This document shows, one piece after another, positions 16,106 through 24,596 of a DNA stretch of 40,493 bases. Location: NCBI GenBank assembly GCA_964544115.1, contig CAZJBP010000004.1, positions 1 through 40,493 on the forward strand, read 5' to 3'. The notes under the pieces were generated by a model. The model was not told the origin of the DNA, ran no database searches, and saw nothing but the letters and a program-made list of their open reading frames with translations. The stretch comes from CAZJBP01 sp964544115. Its GTDB lineage: Bacteria; Verrucomicrobiota; Kiritimatiellia; UBA8416; JADHWI01. The translations under genes were made by a program, and so were the position numbers. Each line of letters begins with the position of its first letter. Within the stretch, counting starts at the first letter, position 1.

Positions 16106-19100
16106 TTACGAGAGCAGCAGCGCGAGGTCGTCGCGGGTCAGGCTGCGGATCAGACTGTTGTCCTCGCCGATGATGGAGTCAGCCAGCTCGCGTTTCTTCT
16201 CCTGGAGCGCGAGCACTTTCTCCTCGACCGTGTCCTTGGCGATCAACCGGTAGGCGAACACCCGCCGGCTCTGGCCGATCCGGTGGGCGCGGTCGATGGC
16301 CTGCGCCTCGATGGCCGGGTTCCACCAGGGATCCAGCAGAAAGACGTATTCAGCGGCGGTCAGATTGAGCCCCAGGCCGCCGGCCTTGAGGCTCACGAGG
16401 AACAGGCGCGATTCCGGGTCGCCCTGAAAACGCTCCACCGGCGCCCGGCGGTCCGCCGTCTTGCCGTCCAGATACTCGTAGCGCAGATGGCGCGCGTCCA
16501 GCCGCTTCCGCACGATCGCCAGGAAGGACGTGAACTGTGAGAACACGAGCGCCTTGTGGCCCCCATCGAGCACTTCGTCGAGCTGATCCAGCAGGACGTT
16601 GAGCTTGGCGCTCGGCTCCTTGTGGCGGGTCGGGTCGATCAGCGCCGGGTGACACGCCGCCTGCCTGAGGCGCAGCAGGGCTTCGAGCACCTGGATCTTC
16701 GAGCGGTTCATCCCGCGGTTATCCACCTGCTTCAGCAGGGACTTCTGGTAGAACTCCCTTAACTCCTGGTAGTCCCGGGCCTGCTTCTCCTCCATCTCGC
16801 AGAACACCGTCTCCTCGCTGCGAGCGGGCAGGTCCCTCGCAACCTGCCCCTTGGTCCGCCGCAGGATGAACGGCCGCAGCGCGCGGGCCAGCAGCGCCGG
16901 ACCGGCGCTGTCGGCGGCGCGGGCCCCGGTGCTGACCAAACGGAACGCGGTCGCCTTGCCCAGCATGCCGGGGTTCAACACCTCGAACAGGCTCCACAGC
17001 TCTCCGAGATGGTTCTGCACCGGCGTGCCGCTGAGCGCCAGGCGGTGCTGCCCCTTCAGCAGGCGCACCGCCTTGGTCGTCTGCGCCCCCGCATTCTTGA
17101 TGGCCTGGGCTTCGTCCAGGATCACGTAATCGAACGCGAAGTCCTTGAAATGCGGGATGTCCGACCGCAGCGTGCCGTACGTCGTCAGCACGACGTCATA
17201 CTCGGCAAACGCGGCGGGGTCGCGAACGCGCTCGATGCCGGTGTGGTCGATGATCCTCAGCCGCGGGGTGAAGCGCAGCGCTTCCTGTTTCCAGTTGAAC
17301 ACCAGGCTGCGCGGAACGACCACCAGCGACGGCGCAATGCCGGCGGCGGGATCCTCGCGCATCCGGCGACGCTCCTCCAGCAGCGCGAGGACCTGAACGG
17401 TCTTGCCAAGGCCCATGTCATCGGCCAGGCAGCCGCCAAACCCGAAGCGCTGCAGGAAGTGCAGCCATCCGAGGCCTTCGCGCTGGTACGGGCGCAGTTC
17501 GCCCTGAAAACCCTCGGGCGCCGCCGCCGGCTCGATGGAGGAGAACTTGCGCAGCGCCTCGCGCGCCTGCAGAAAGGCTTCGTCGCACGTCGCATCCGGC
17601 TCGGCGGCCAGGAGCGCGTCCAGCAGTCCGGCCTGGTTGCGCTTGAATCGCACTCCGTCCCGCGACACCTCGCCCATGCCCAGCAGGGGCGCGAGGCGCT
17701 TGAGCACGTCGTCGTCCAGCAGACCCATCGAGCCGTCGCTGAGCGTGACGACGCGCATGTTCTTGCGCAGGGCGGCCAGCAGCGCCGGCATCTCGGCGCT
17801 GACCCCGTCGAACGCAATGCGGCCGCGCACCTCAAACCAGTCTACGCCGGACGACACGCTTAACGAATAGGCTCCCGCGTGCCGCAACGGCTTGCCTTCA
17901 CTCTCAACCCGCCAGCCCACGCCGGCCAGCGCGGCAAGGGCCTCCGGCACACGCACCGCGGCGATCTCGAAGGGCGCCAGGGGATCCTCGGAATACGGCG
18001 TCCTGCGGAACCCCGCCCCCGTCAGTTCAGCTTCGCGCTCCCGTTCGGCCTGGAGATCCCTCCGAATCGCAACGCGCGAGCCCGGGTTGTAGAGGGTCGC
18101 CGGAGCATTCGGCATGTACGGGTTCACCGCCTCGCTGCCGTACTGATACGTCAATTCTCCCATCTGCGACAGGCCTTGCACCAAGCTCGTCCGCGGCCAG
18201 CGCAAGCGCAAACACGGCGCAGGCACGTGCGTCTGCCACGAAAGCGCCAGGGCTGGCGGCACCACCAGCGGCGGGAGGTCCGGGCGCCCCAGCAGCGCAA
18301 CCAACAACTCGTCCGCCTCGCTGGCCGGCGCCACGATTTCCCGCTGACGCCGGAAGAACTCCATCCATGCCTGGCCCGCTCCAACATCCAGCGGCGCGAG
18401 GAGACCCTCCGGCCACAACACCCAGCCGTCCGTGAGGCACAGGGCGGTTGCACTCAACTCTCTGACGTCCTCGCCCCTCTGCAGCCTCCCTCGCAACGCA
18501 TAGCCTTTCGACACCTTCACGAGTTCGCTCACAAAACGCCATGGCTCGGTCGTCGGGTCCAGCCGCAGCGCGACGGTCTCCTTCAGCCGCGGGCGATCGA
18601 CGAAGCACCGTCCCGTGGCCACAATGCGCGGAAGCAGGATCCGTGTCTGGTGCGGGGTCAGCAGGTATTCGCTGAAGACGCGACCGGCGCCGCGCCAGTA
18701 GGACTCCGCCATCGCGCCGCTCAGCGCGCTGATAGTATCGCGGTCAGCCGGGTCCGGCAGGCAGCCAACGGCGCGCACATCGAGCCGCAATGCCTTGGGG
18801 GCACACCACCCGGCGCCGGACTTGCGCGGATCGCGCGTGCGTAGCGCAATGACGGCGTGGCCCTGCTCGCGACTGCGCTCCACCATCAGTGCGTACTCAA
18901 CCTCGCGCCGGGCCGGCCAGGCCGCGGCAGAGGCATCGCCCGGCGGTGTGTAGACCGCGTCCAGCACCTTCTGCCAGCCGCGTACGAGCGGAACCGCGAC
19001 GGGGGCCAGCCTGGAGCCCCCCCGCGTCGGACCGACGCTCCGCACCGCACAGGGCACCGGCCTGAACCCCCCGGCATCGGCGGCAAGCACGGTCGCCCAC

Positions 19101-19333
19101 ATGTGCTTGCAGGGAACCCTCCACTTCTGAAACTGCGGACAGGTGCAGGACACCGACAGGCCCCGGTCGTTCACGACCAGCAGGACGTCATAGAGCCGTT
19201 TCCCCACCACCTCGGCGGCCACACGTTCGCCCTCCATGCCCTCGATCGAGACCCGTCCACGGCGATAGTAATCCGCCCCACGGGCCTGGATATCCTGCGG
19301 AAACAGCGCTGTAACTGACGCGGCAAAGCTCAT
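16106..19333 (-). CDS. SWIM zinc-finger SNF2-family helicase
   Basis: A 1075-residue Swi2/Snf2-type ATPase. The N-terminus has a SWIM zinc finger (C63, C65, C75, H77: CTCPQF then PCKHMW). A long linker region (about 100-600) follows, then the two RecA-like lobes. Walker A is DDMGLGKT near residue 640, the Walker B box is DEAQ near 739, and motif III is LSGTPVQN. The second lobe carries LVSLKAGGLGLNLT and DRAHRIGQ. These proteins translocate on double-stranded DNA and remodel protein-DNA complexes; the specific target of this bacterial SWIM subgroup is unknown. The ATG at 19333 is preferred over an upstream in-frame TTG (19375). Convergent with the L,D-transpeptidase and divergent from the sensor kinase. 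Confidence 0.9.
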   Translation of the reverse strand: MSFAASVTALFPQDIQARGADYYRRGRVSIEGMEGERVAAEVVGKRLYDVLLVVNDRGLSVSCTCPQFQKWRVPCKHMWATVLAADAGGFRPVPCAVRSVGPTRGGSRLAPVAVPLVRGWQKVLDAVYTPPGDASAAAWPARREVEYALMVERSREQGHAVIALRTRDPRKSGAGWCAPKALRLDVRAVGCLPDPADRDTISALSGAMAESYWRGAGRVFSEYLLTPHQTRILLPRIVATGRCFVDRPRLKETVALRLDPTTEPWRFVSELVKVSKGYALRGRLQRGEDVRELSATALCLTDGWVLWPEGLLAPLDVGAGQAWMEFFRRQREIVAPASEADELLVALLGRPDLPPLVVPPALALSWQTHVPAPCLRLRWPRTSLVQGLSQMGELTYQYGSEAVNPYMPNAPATLYNPGSRVAIRRDLQAEREREAELTGAGFRRTPYSEDPLAPFEIAAVRVPEALAALAGVGWRVESEGKPLRHAGAYSLSVSSGVDWFEVRGRIAFDGVSAEMPALLAALRKNMRVVTLSDGSMGLLDDDVLKRLAPLLGMGEVSRDGVRFKRNQAGLLDALLAAEPDATCDEAFLQAREALRKFSSIEPAAAPEGFQGELRPYQREGLGWLHFLQRFGFGGCLADDMGLGKTVQVLALLEERRRMREDPAAGIAPSLVVVPRSLVFNWKQEALRFTPRLRIIDHTGIERVRDPAAFAEYDVVLTTYGTLRSDIPHFKDFAFDYVILDEAQAIKNAGAQTTKAVRLLKGQHRLALSGTPVQNHLGELWSLFEVLNPGMLGKATAFRLVSTGARAADSAGPALLARALRPFILRRTKGQVARDLPARSEETVFCEMEEKQARDYQELREFYQKSLLKQVDNRGMNRSKIQVLEALLRLRQAACHPALIDPTRHKEPSAKLNVLLDQLDEVLDGGHKALVFSQFTSFLAIVRKRLDARHLRYEYLDGKTADRRAPVERFQGDPESRLFLVSLKAGGLGLNLTAAEYVFLLDPWWNPAIEAQAIDRAHRIGQSRRVFAYRLIAKDTVEEKVLALQEKKRELADSIIGEDNSLIRSLTRDDLALLLS

Positions 19334-19389
19334 AGTGAAGCGCAGAAGTTTGGCAGGTTCAGCAGCGCGAGGCAATACCCCATCCGCGC

Positions 19390-19418
19390 TTGAGCCGTTC
19401 AGACAGAGGTGGTATGCT
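19390..19418 (+). promoter_or_regulatory. Promoter-like sequence upstream of the histidine kinase
   Basis: TTGAGC (19390-19395) and TATGCT (19413-19418) are separated by 17 nt, each matching four of six sigma70 consensus bases. The predicted transcription start near 19425 would leave almost no leader before the ATG at 19435. If the promoter is real, the message is close to leaderless, or translation begins farther in. Low certainty. Confidence 0.3.
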
Positions 19419-19434
19419 TCCCGGAGTGTCGATC

Positions 19435-21216
19435 ATGCGAACGGGGGGAACGGGCCTTGTGAATTTGGTTCGGAAAGAACGACGAGCCGTTGCCGACCTT
19501 GCAATTGCCATGACCGTTGGACTCCTGCTTGCGTTCCTGAACCTGACGCTGAAATTCAGCAGCAACCTTCACGATCTCTTCTCCGACTATGTCACAGCGG
19601 AAACCGTTGCCGTGGTCGTAAACGTCCTTTTCTTCTGGCTGGTGGCCATGCTCGCCCTGGCGTATGGGCGATGGAGGCTTGAAGCCCGCCGCCGGGCCGA
19701 GCTCGAGGACATCGTCTCCAGCATCAGTCCCGACGCGCTCATCGTCGTTGCCCCGTCCCGACGCATCGAGATGTGCAACGATTCAGTGGAGCGGATCTTC
19801 GGCTACCGACCCGACGAGGTCGCCGGTCAGTTGACCGACATCCTTTACCACGATCGCCGCAAAGACCACACCCGCAAGGGGGAGATTCACGACGCCCTCG
19901 AGCGCGTGGGGTTTCACGTCGGCACGGCAACGGGGCGGCGGAAGAACGGCACCACGGTCCCGCTGGAGATCATCACCGGGGAGCTTACCGAGAGGGGGGG
20001 CGCCGTGTTGCTGCTGAGGGATATCAGCGAGCGCGTCAACGCGGAGAATGAGCGCCAGGAGTTGGAGGGCCGCGTGCGCCAGCGCCAGAAGCTCGAGAGC
20101 CTCGGCGTGCTGGCGGGAGGCATCGCTCACGACTTCAACAACCTCCTGATGGGCATCCTCGGCAACTCCGAGCTCGTGCTCGCCGGCATCCCCCCGGACT
20201 CCCGCTTCCAGCGCAACGCACTCGGCATCAAGACCGCCGCCACCCGCGCCGCCGACCTTTGCCGCAACCTGCTGGCCTACTCGGGGCGCGGCAGCTTTGT
20301 CCGCCAATCGGTCAACGTCACTGAACTGGTTCGGGAAATGTCCGACCTGCTCTCCATCTCGATCACCAAGCATTCCCGCATCGAATATGAGATGGATCCC
20401 CATGTTTCTCCGATTGAGGTGGATCCCTCGCAACTTCGCCAGGTGGTCATGAACTTCATCACCAACGCGTCCGATGCCTGCGGCCAGCGCGAGAATGTGA
20501 TCCGCCTGCGGACCGGCGCGAGGACCTACAGCTCGGAAGACCTGAAGGGCGCGACCCTCGATGCGGTGACCCCGCCGGGGCCCTACGTGTTTGTTGAAGT
20601 GTACGATCAGGGGTGCGGCATCGACGAGGCTTCCATGGCGCGGATCTTCGACCCCTTCTTCACGACAAAGGTGACGGGGCGGGGGCTCGGGCTGTCGGCT
20701 GTGCTGGGCATCGTGCGCAGCCACGCCGGCAACGTCCTGGTTGTCAGCCGCCCCGGTGAGGGCTCCGTCTTCGCGGTGATCTTCCCGCCGATGCCGGCGC
20801 CGGATCATCCGCCGGTGGTGCTGACGGCTCCGGTCTTCGACCGCTTCCAGGGGAACGTGTTGCTGGTGGACGATGAAGAGGTGGTGCGCAGCGTTGGGCG
20901 CGACCTGCTGGAGTACCTCGGCTTCACGGTCTGCGCCGTCGAGAACGGGCGCGCAGCCGTCGAAACCTTCGCCGGTAATCCGACCGGCTTCTGCGCCGTC
21001 CTGATGGACATGACCATGCCGGGCATGAGTGGCACGGAGACCATGCTCGAGCTCCGGCGCATTCGTCCTGATGTCGTCGTCGTGCTTTGCAGTGGCTATA
21101 CCCGTGAGGCGTTCAAGCCCGAGGAGAAGCACCTGCGGCCCGCGGCTTTCATAGAGAAACCTTACCAGTTGGACGTCCTGCGAAGCGTCTTCAGCGCGGT
21201 GCTGCAGCCGTCCTGA
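19435..21216 (+). CDS. Hybrid sensor histidine kinase with PAS and receiver domains
   Basis: A 593-residue membrane sensor. Two hydrophobic helices (about 20-40 and 55-80) are followed by a PAS domain (about 85-205, with FGYRPDEVAGQ). The dimerisation/phosphoacceptor helix has GGIAHDFNNLL (H-box of the HDFNN type). The ATP-binding domain has QVVMNFITNASDA (N-box), DQGCGID and FDPFFTTK...GRGLGLS. A C-terminal receiver (about 475-590) contains LLVDDEE, the phosphoacceptor aspartate in LMDMTMPGMSG and a terminal IEKPY lysine. No output regulator lies nearby, so the phosphate acceptor is unknown. The ATG at 19435 has GGAG 8 nt upstream; longer starts (TTG 19390, ATG 19414) are possible. Confidence 0.92.
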   Translation: MRTGGTGLVNLVRKERRAVADLAIAMTVGLLLAFLNLTLKFSSNLHDLFSDYVTAETVAVVVNVLFFWLVAMLALAYGRWRLEARRRAELEDIVSSISPDALIVVAPSRRIEMCNDSVERIFGYRPDEVAGQLTDILYHDRRKDHTRKGEIHDALERVGFHVGTATGRRKNGTTVPLEIITGELTERGGAVLLLRDISERVNAENERQELEGRVRQRQKLESLGVLAGGIAHDFNNLLMGILGNSELVLAGIPPDSRFQRNALGIKTAATRAADLCRNLLAYSGRGSFVRQSVNVTELVREMSDLLSISITKHSRIEYEMDPHVSPIEVDPSQLRQVVMNFITNASDACGQRENVIRLRTGARTYSSEDLKGATLDAVTPPGPYVFVEVYDQGCGIDEASMARIFDPFFTTKVTGRGLGLSAVLGIVRSHAGNVLVVSRPGEGSVFAVIFPPMPAPDHPPVVLTAPVFDRFQGNVLLVDDEEVVRSVGRDLLEYLGFTVCAVENGRAAVETFAGNPTGFCAVLMDMTMPGMSGTETMLELRRIRPDVVVVLCSGYTREAFKPEEKHLRPAAFIEKPYQLDVLRSVFSAVLQPS

Positions 21217-21329
21217 CGCCTGATGGTGACTGCGATCCGCTCCGTCCCTCCGGTCATCCCCGTCACTCGCCGCGAATCGGGTTGCGTCGGCCGGAGTTTG
21301 TGGTATCACCCTATGGACAAGGACATGCG

Positions 21330-22007
21330 ATGGGATCAACCGGACAACTTGCCGAAGCCGTCCCCGCCGCCAGGCGTCTGGAGGTCCGCGACCTCGGCCT
21401 GATGGGCTTTCGGCCGGCGTTCAGCCTGCAGGAGGCGCTGGTCGCCGACCGCCTTGCCGGCCGGGCGCCGGACACGCTGCTGCTGGTGGAGCACGAGCCG
21501 GTCTACACGCTCGGACGCAACGCCGACGAGCGGCACGTCCTGGCGTCGGCCGTGCAGCGCAGCGCCCTCGGCATCGACCTCCAGCGGACAACCCGCGGAG
21601 GCGAAGTGACCTACCACGGGCCGGGACAACTCGTCGGCTATCCTATCCTGCGCCTGCCGGGCGGCGGGCGCGGACCGGTGTGGTTCGTGACGCAACTTGA
21701 AGAGGTCCTGATCCGGACCCTGGCGGATTTCGGCGTGACCGGCCGGCGCGACCCCATCAACCGCGGCGTCTGGGTGGAGAAGGATAAGATCGCCGCCATC
21801 GGCGTACGGGTCACCCGACAGGTCACCCTGCACGGATTTTCCCTGAACGTCTGCGTCCGGCTGGAGGACTACGCGGGCATCACACCCTGCGGCATTGAAG
21901 GCCGGTGGGTGACCTCGATCGACCGCTGGGTCGCAGGTGTTTCTCTTGCCGACGTCAAGCCCGCGCTGGTCCACCGTTTTCGTGAGGTATTCGGCTATGC
22001 CGCCTGA
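21330..22007 (+). CDS. lipB: Octanoyl-[acyl-carrier-protein]:protein N-octanoyltransferase
   Basis: LipB moves octanoyl groups from octanoyl-ACP to the lipoyl domains of 2-oxoacid dehydrogenases and the glycine cleavage H protein. It is 225 residues. The signature RGGEVTYHGPGQLVGYP and the catalytic pair K153 (KIAAIGVR) and C187 (ITPCGIE) are present. ATG 21330 has AAGGA 6 nt upstream; a longer in-frame start at 21282 is less likely. The C-terminal coding end overlaps lipA by 11 nt in another frame, so the lipoate genes are coupled and draw substrate from the fatty acid pathway. Confidence 0.94.
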   Translation: MGSTGQLAEAVPAARRLEVRDLGLMGFRPAFSLQEALVADRLAGRAPDTLLLVEHEPVYTLGRNADERHVLASAVQRSALGIDLQRTTRGGEVTYHGPGQLVGYPILRLPGGGRGPVWFVTQLEEVLIRTLADFGVTGRRDPINRGVWVEKDKIAAIGVRVTRQVTLHGFSLNVCVRLEDYAGITPCGIEGRWVTSIDRWVAGVSLADVKPALVHRFREVFGYAA

Positions 22008-22920
22008 ACAACCCGACCTTGCAGCCCCCCCCCTGCGCAAGCCCGACTGGATCCGCGTCCGCGTCGGAGGCGGCCCTCAGGCTGCCCGCATGCGCGCCCT
22101 CGTCGACACCCACGGCCTCCACACCGTCTGCAGCGAAGCGCTGTGCCCGAACCTCGGACGATGCTGGGAGCACGGCCGGGCCACGGTCATGATTCTCGGC
22201 GACGCCTGCTCGCGCGACTGCCGCTTCTGCGCCGTACACCACGCCTGGACAGGAGAGGCCGACGTCGAGGAGCCTCACCGCGTCGCCGAGGCTATCCGCC
22301 GCATGGGGCTGCGCGACGTGGTGATCACCTCCGTCACCCGCGACGACCTGCCGGACGGAGGCGCCGCCATCTGGGCCGAAACGATCCGAGCCATCCATGC
22401 CCTGGCCGGCATCCGCGTGGAATCCCTCGTGCCGGACTTCGGCGGGCGAGAGGTGGACATCCGCACGGTGATCACGGCCCGACCGGATGTCTGGGGTCAC
22501 AACATCGAAACCGTGCCGTCACTTTACCCCGCCGTGCGCCCGCAGGCCGACTACGGCCGCTCCCTGCGCGTGCTGGCGCTGGGACACGAGGCCGGCCTGA
22601 CGACCAAGACCAGCCTGATGCTCGGGCTCGGAGAGACGCGTGATGAGGTGCTCGCGGTCATGCGCGATGCCCGCGCCGCCGGCTGCCGGATCTTCTTTCT
22701 TGGCCAGTACCTCCAACCCACCCGCCGCCACCTGCCGGTTCAGCGCTACGTTGAGCCCGCCGAGTTTGACGCCCTGCGCGACGACGGACGGGCCCTGGGT
22801 TTCGATATCGTGGTCGCCGCGCCGCTGGTCCGCAGTTCGTACCACTCCGACGAGCAGGCCGCGTTTGTCGATAGTCTGACCGCCCCACCCCACCCCCGTA
22901 TGCAGGAGACACCCCCATGA
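21997..22920 (+). CDS. lipA: Lipoyl synthase
   Basis: LipA is a radical-SAM enzyme that inserts two sulfur atoms into the octanoyl chain placed by LipB. It is 307 residues with both iron-sulfur sites. The auxiliary cluster cysteines are C45, C50 and C56 (CSEALCPNLGRC). The radical-SAM cluster is C71, C75 and C78 (CSRDCRFC). The conserved C-terminal RSSYHS supplies the serine ligand. The ATG at 21997 lies within the end of lipB. The stop TGA overlaps the ATG of the aminotransferase gene. Confidence 0.95.
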   Translation: MPPEQPDLAAPPLRKPDWIRVRVGGGPQAARMRALVDTHGLHTVCSEALCPNLGRCWEHGRATVMILGDACSRDCRFCAVHHAWTGEADVEEPHRVAEAIRRMGLRDVVITSVTRDDLPDGGAAIWAETIRAIHALAGIRVESLVPDFGGREVDIRTVITARPDVWGHNIETVPSLYPAVRPQADYGRSLRVLALGHEAGLTTKTSLMLGLGETRDEVLAVMRDARAAGCRIFFLGQYLQPTRRHLPVQRYVEPAEFDALRDDGRALGFDIVVAAPLVRSSYHSDEQAAFVDSLTAPPHPRMQETPP

Positions 22921-23897
22921 AGCACCTGACCCTCCAGGATTTCGAGGCCCTGAGCCAGAAGCTCCGCCACCCCTACCAGCGCAACTACCTCGCCATGTAT
23001 TCCAGCATCTTCGGCGGGATGGTCACCGACCCGGCCCTGATGATGGTGCCGATTGACGACCACATCGTCCACCGGGGCGACGGCGTCTTCGAGACGATGA
23101 AGTGCATCGATGGCGCCATCTACAATCTCGGCGCCCATCTCGACCGCCTCGAGCATTCCGCCGCGGGGATTCATCTGCGCATCCCCGAACCCCGGCGCGC
23201 CATGGAGCAGTTGATGGTGGAGACCGCGCGCGCCGGCGGTGAGCGCACCTGCGCGCTTCGGGTCCTCGTGTCCCGGGGCCCGGGCAGCTTCGGCGTCAAC
23301 CCCTACGACTCTCCGTCGCCACAGATCTACACCGTGGCGACGACGCTGCCGGCGCCCTTCATGAGCAAGCATCCCGAGGGGGCGCGCCTGATGAGCAGCC
23401 GGATTCCGGCCAAGCCCGCCTTCTTCGCCGGCATCAAGAACTGCAACTACCTGCCCAATGTCTTGATGCAAAAGGAATCGGTCGACGCCGGTGTCGACTT
23501 CGCGACGTCGTTCGACGACCACGGACACCTGGCCGAGGGCCCAACCGAGAACGTCGGCATCGTCACCCGGGATCGCCGGGTCGTCTTCCCTGAGTTGGAA
23601 GGCATCCTGGCCGGCACCACCATGCTGCGGGGCGCTGATCTCGCCCGCGCGCTGGAGAACGAGCGACAGCTGGGCGGCGTTGAATTTCGCCCCGTGCCGG
23701 TGAACGAGCTCCGCGCGGCGGCCGAGATCCTGATCGTCGGCACCACGCGCGACGTGATCGCCGTGCGCGAATTCGATGGCCGCCCTGTCGGCGACGGCAA
23801 GCCCGGGCCTGTCTGGCGCATGCTGTCCGAGCGGTTGATCCACGACATGCACCACAATGCCACCCTGAGGACGTCGGTGTTTGCGGGTGTGCCCTGA
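22917..23897 (+). CDS. Class IV PLP-dependent aminotransferase
   Basis: A fold-type IV pyridoxal-phosphate enzyme of 326 residues. The Schiff-base lysine is K174 (AGIKNCNYLPN) and the conserved acid is E207 in EGPTENVGIV. HRGDGVFETMK near residue 52 is the typical N-terminal active-site strand. The family includes branched-chain aminotransferase, 4-amino-4-deoxychorismate lyase and D-amino acid aminotransferase. The sequence does not let me pick one. The ATG overlaps the lipA stop (ATGA) and is preceded by AGGAG, so translation is coupled to lipoate synthesis. If the enzyme is the lyase, it would feed folate and thus the methionine synthase upstream; this is speculation. Confidence 0.85.
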   Translation: MKHLTLQDFEALSQKLRHPYQRNYLAMYSSIFGGMVTDPALMMVPIDDHIVHRGDGVFETMKCIDGAIYNLGAHLDRLEHSAAGIHLRIPEPRRAMEQLMVETARAGGERTCALRVLVSRGPGSFGVNPYDSPSPQIYTVATTLPAPFMSKHPEGARLMSSRIPAKPAFFAGIKNCNYLPNVLMQKESVDAGVDFATSFDDHGHLAEGPTENVGIVTRDRRVVFPELEGILAGTTMLRGADLARALENERQLGGVEFRPVPVNELRAAAEILIVGTTRDVIAVREFDGRPVGDGKPGPVWRMLSERLIHDMHHNATLRTSVFAGVP

Positions 23898-23908
23898 AAG
23901 GATCCGCC

Positions 23909-24580
23909 ATGAACCCTGAACGCCAGACGGCAGGCCCGCTGCATGCCGCGCGCATGGAACGCTTCGTCCGCGCCGGGCTCTACCTGGTGACCTCGCAAGC
24001 GCTGTCGGCGGGCCGCAGCACCCCCGCTGTCGTCGACGCCGCCTTGCGCGGCGGCGTGCGGCTGGTTCAGCTTCGCGAGAAGGACCTCGCCCTGCGCGAC
24101 CTGTTGGCCATGGCGCGTGAGCTCCGGGCGATGACGCGCCAGTACGGAGCCCTGCTCATTATCAATGACCGTCTCGACGTCGCGCTGGCGGCGGAAGCCG
24201 ACGGCGTCCACCTCGGATTGTCCGACCTGCCCATCGCTGACGCACGCCGCATTGCGCCGGATCTTATCATTGGCGCCTCGTCCCACTCCGAGGCCGAAGC
24301 CGAGATCGCGCGGCGCGAAGGGGCGAGTTACGTCAACATCGGCCCCCTCTTCCCCACTCGAACGAAGGAGTGGAACGATGCGTTTCTCGGACTCGATGGA
24401 CTTCGCCGTATCGCACCCACCGTCGGCATCCCCTTCACCGTCATGGGCGGCATCAAAGAGAAACACATTCCTGACCTGGTGGCCGCCGGCGCACGCACCA
24501 TCGCCGTGGTAACCGCCGTCACCGCCGCGCCCGACCCTGAACTTGCCGCCCGACGCCTTCTGGAGCTCATCCGGGGCTAG
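23909..24580 (+). CDS. thiE: Thiamine phosphate synthase
   Basis: ThiE joins hydroxymethylpyrimidine diphosphate and carboxythiazole phosphate to make thiamine phosphate. The 223-residue TIM barrel has QLREKDL, ADGVHLGLSDLP, IGASSHS, YVNIGPLFPT and VMGGIKEKHIP, all diagnostic. It begins 11 nt after the aminotransferase stop and appears to be the last gene of the lipB-lipA operon. No other thiamine genes and no TPP riboswitch are visible next to it, so its regulation is not clear. Convergent with carB, 16 nt apart. Confidence 0.93.
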   Translation: MNPERQTAGPLHAARMERFVRAGLYLVTSQALSAGRSTPAVVDAALRGGVRLVQLREKDLALRDLLAMARELRAMTRQYGALLIINDRLDVALAAEADGVHLGLSDLPIADARRIAPDLIIGASSHSEAEAEIARREGASYVNIGPLFPTRTKEWNDAFLGLDGLRRIAPTVGIPFTVMGGIKEKHIPDLVAAGARTIAVVTAVTAAPDPELAARRLLELIRG

Positions 24581-24596
24581 CGGAAGCGACCGAGAC

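Noticed and set aside
21282..21309. Possible promoter for lipB (TTGCGT, 16 nt, TATCAC)
   Set aside because: Only about half of the consensus bases match and the -35 is poor, so it was left out of the feature list.
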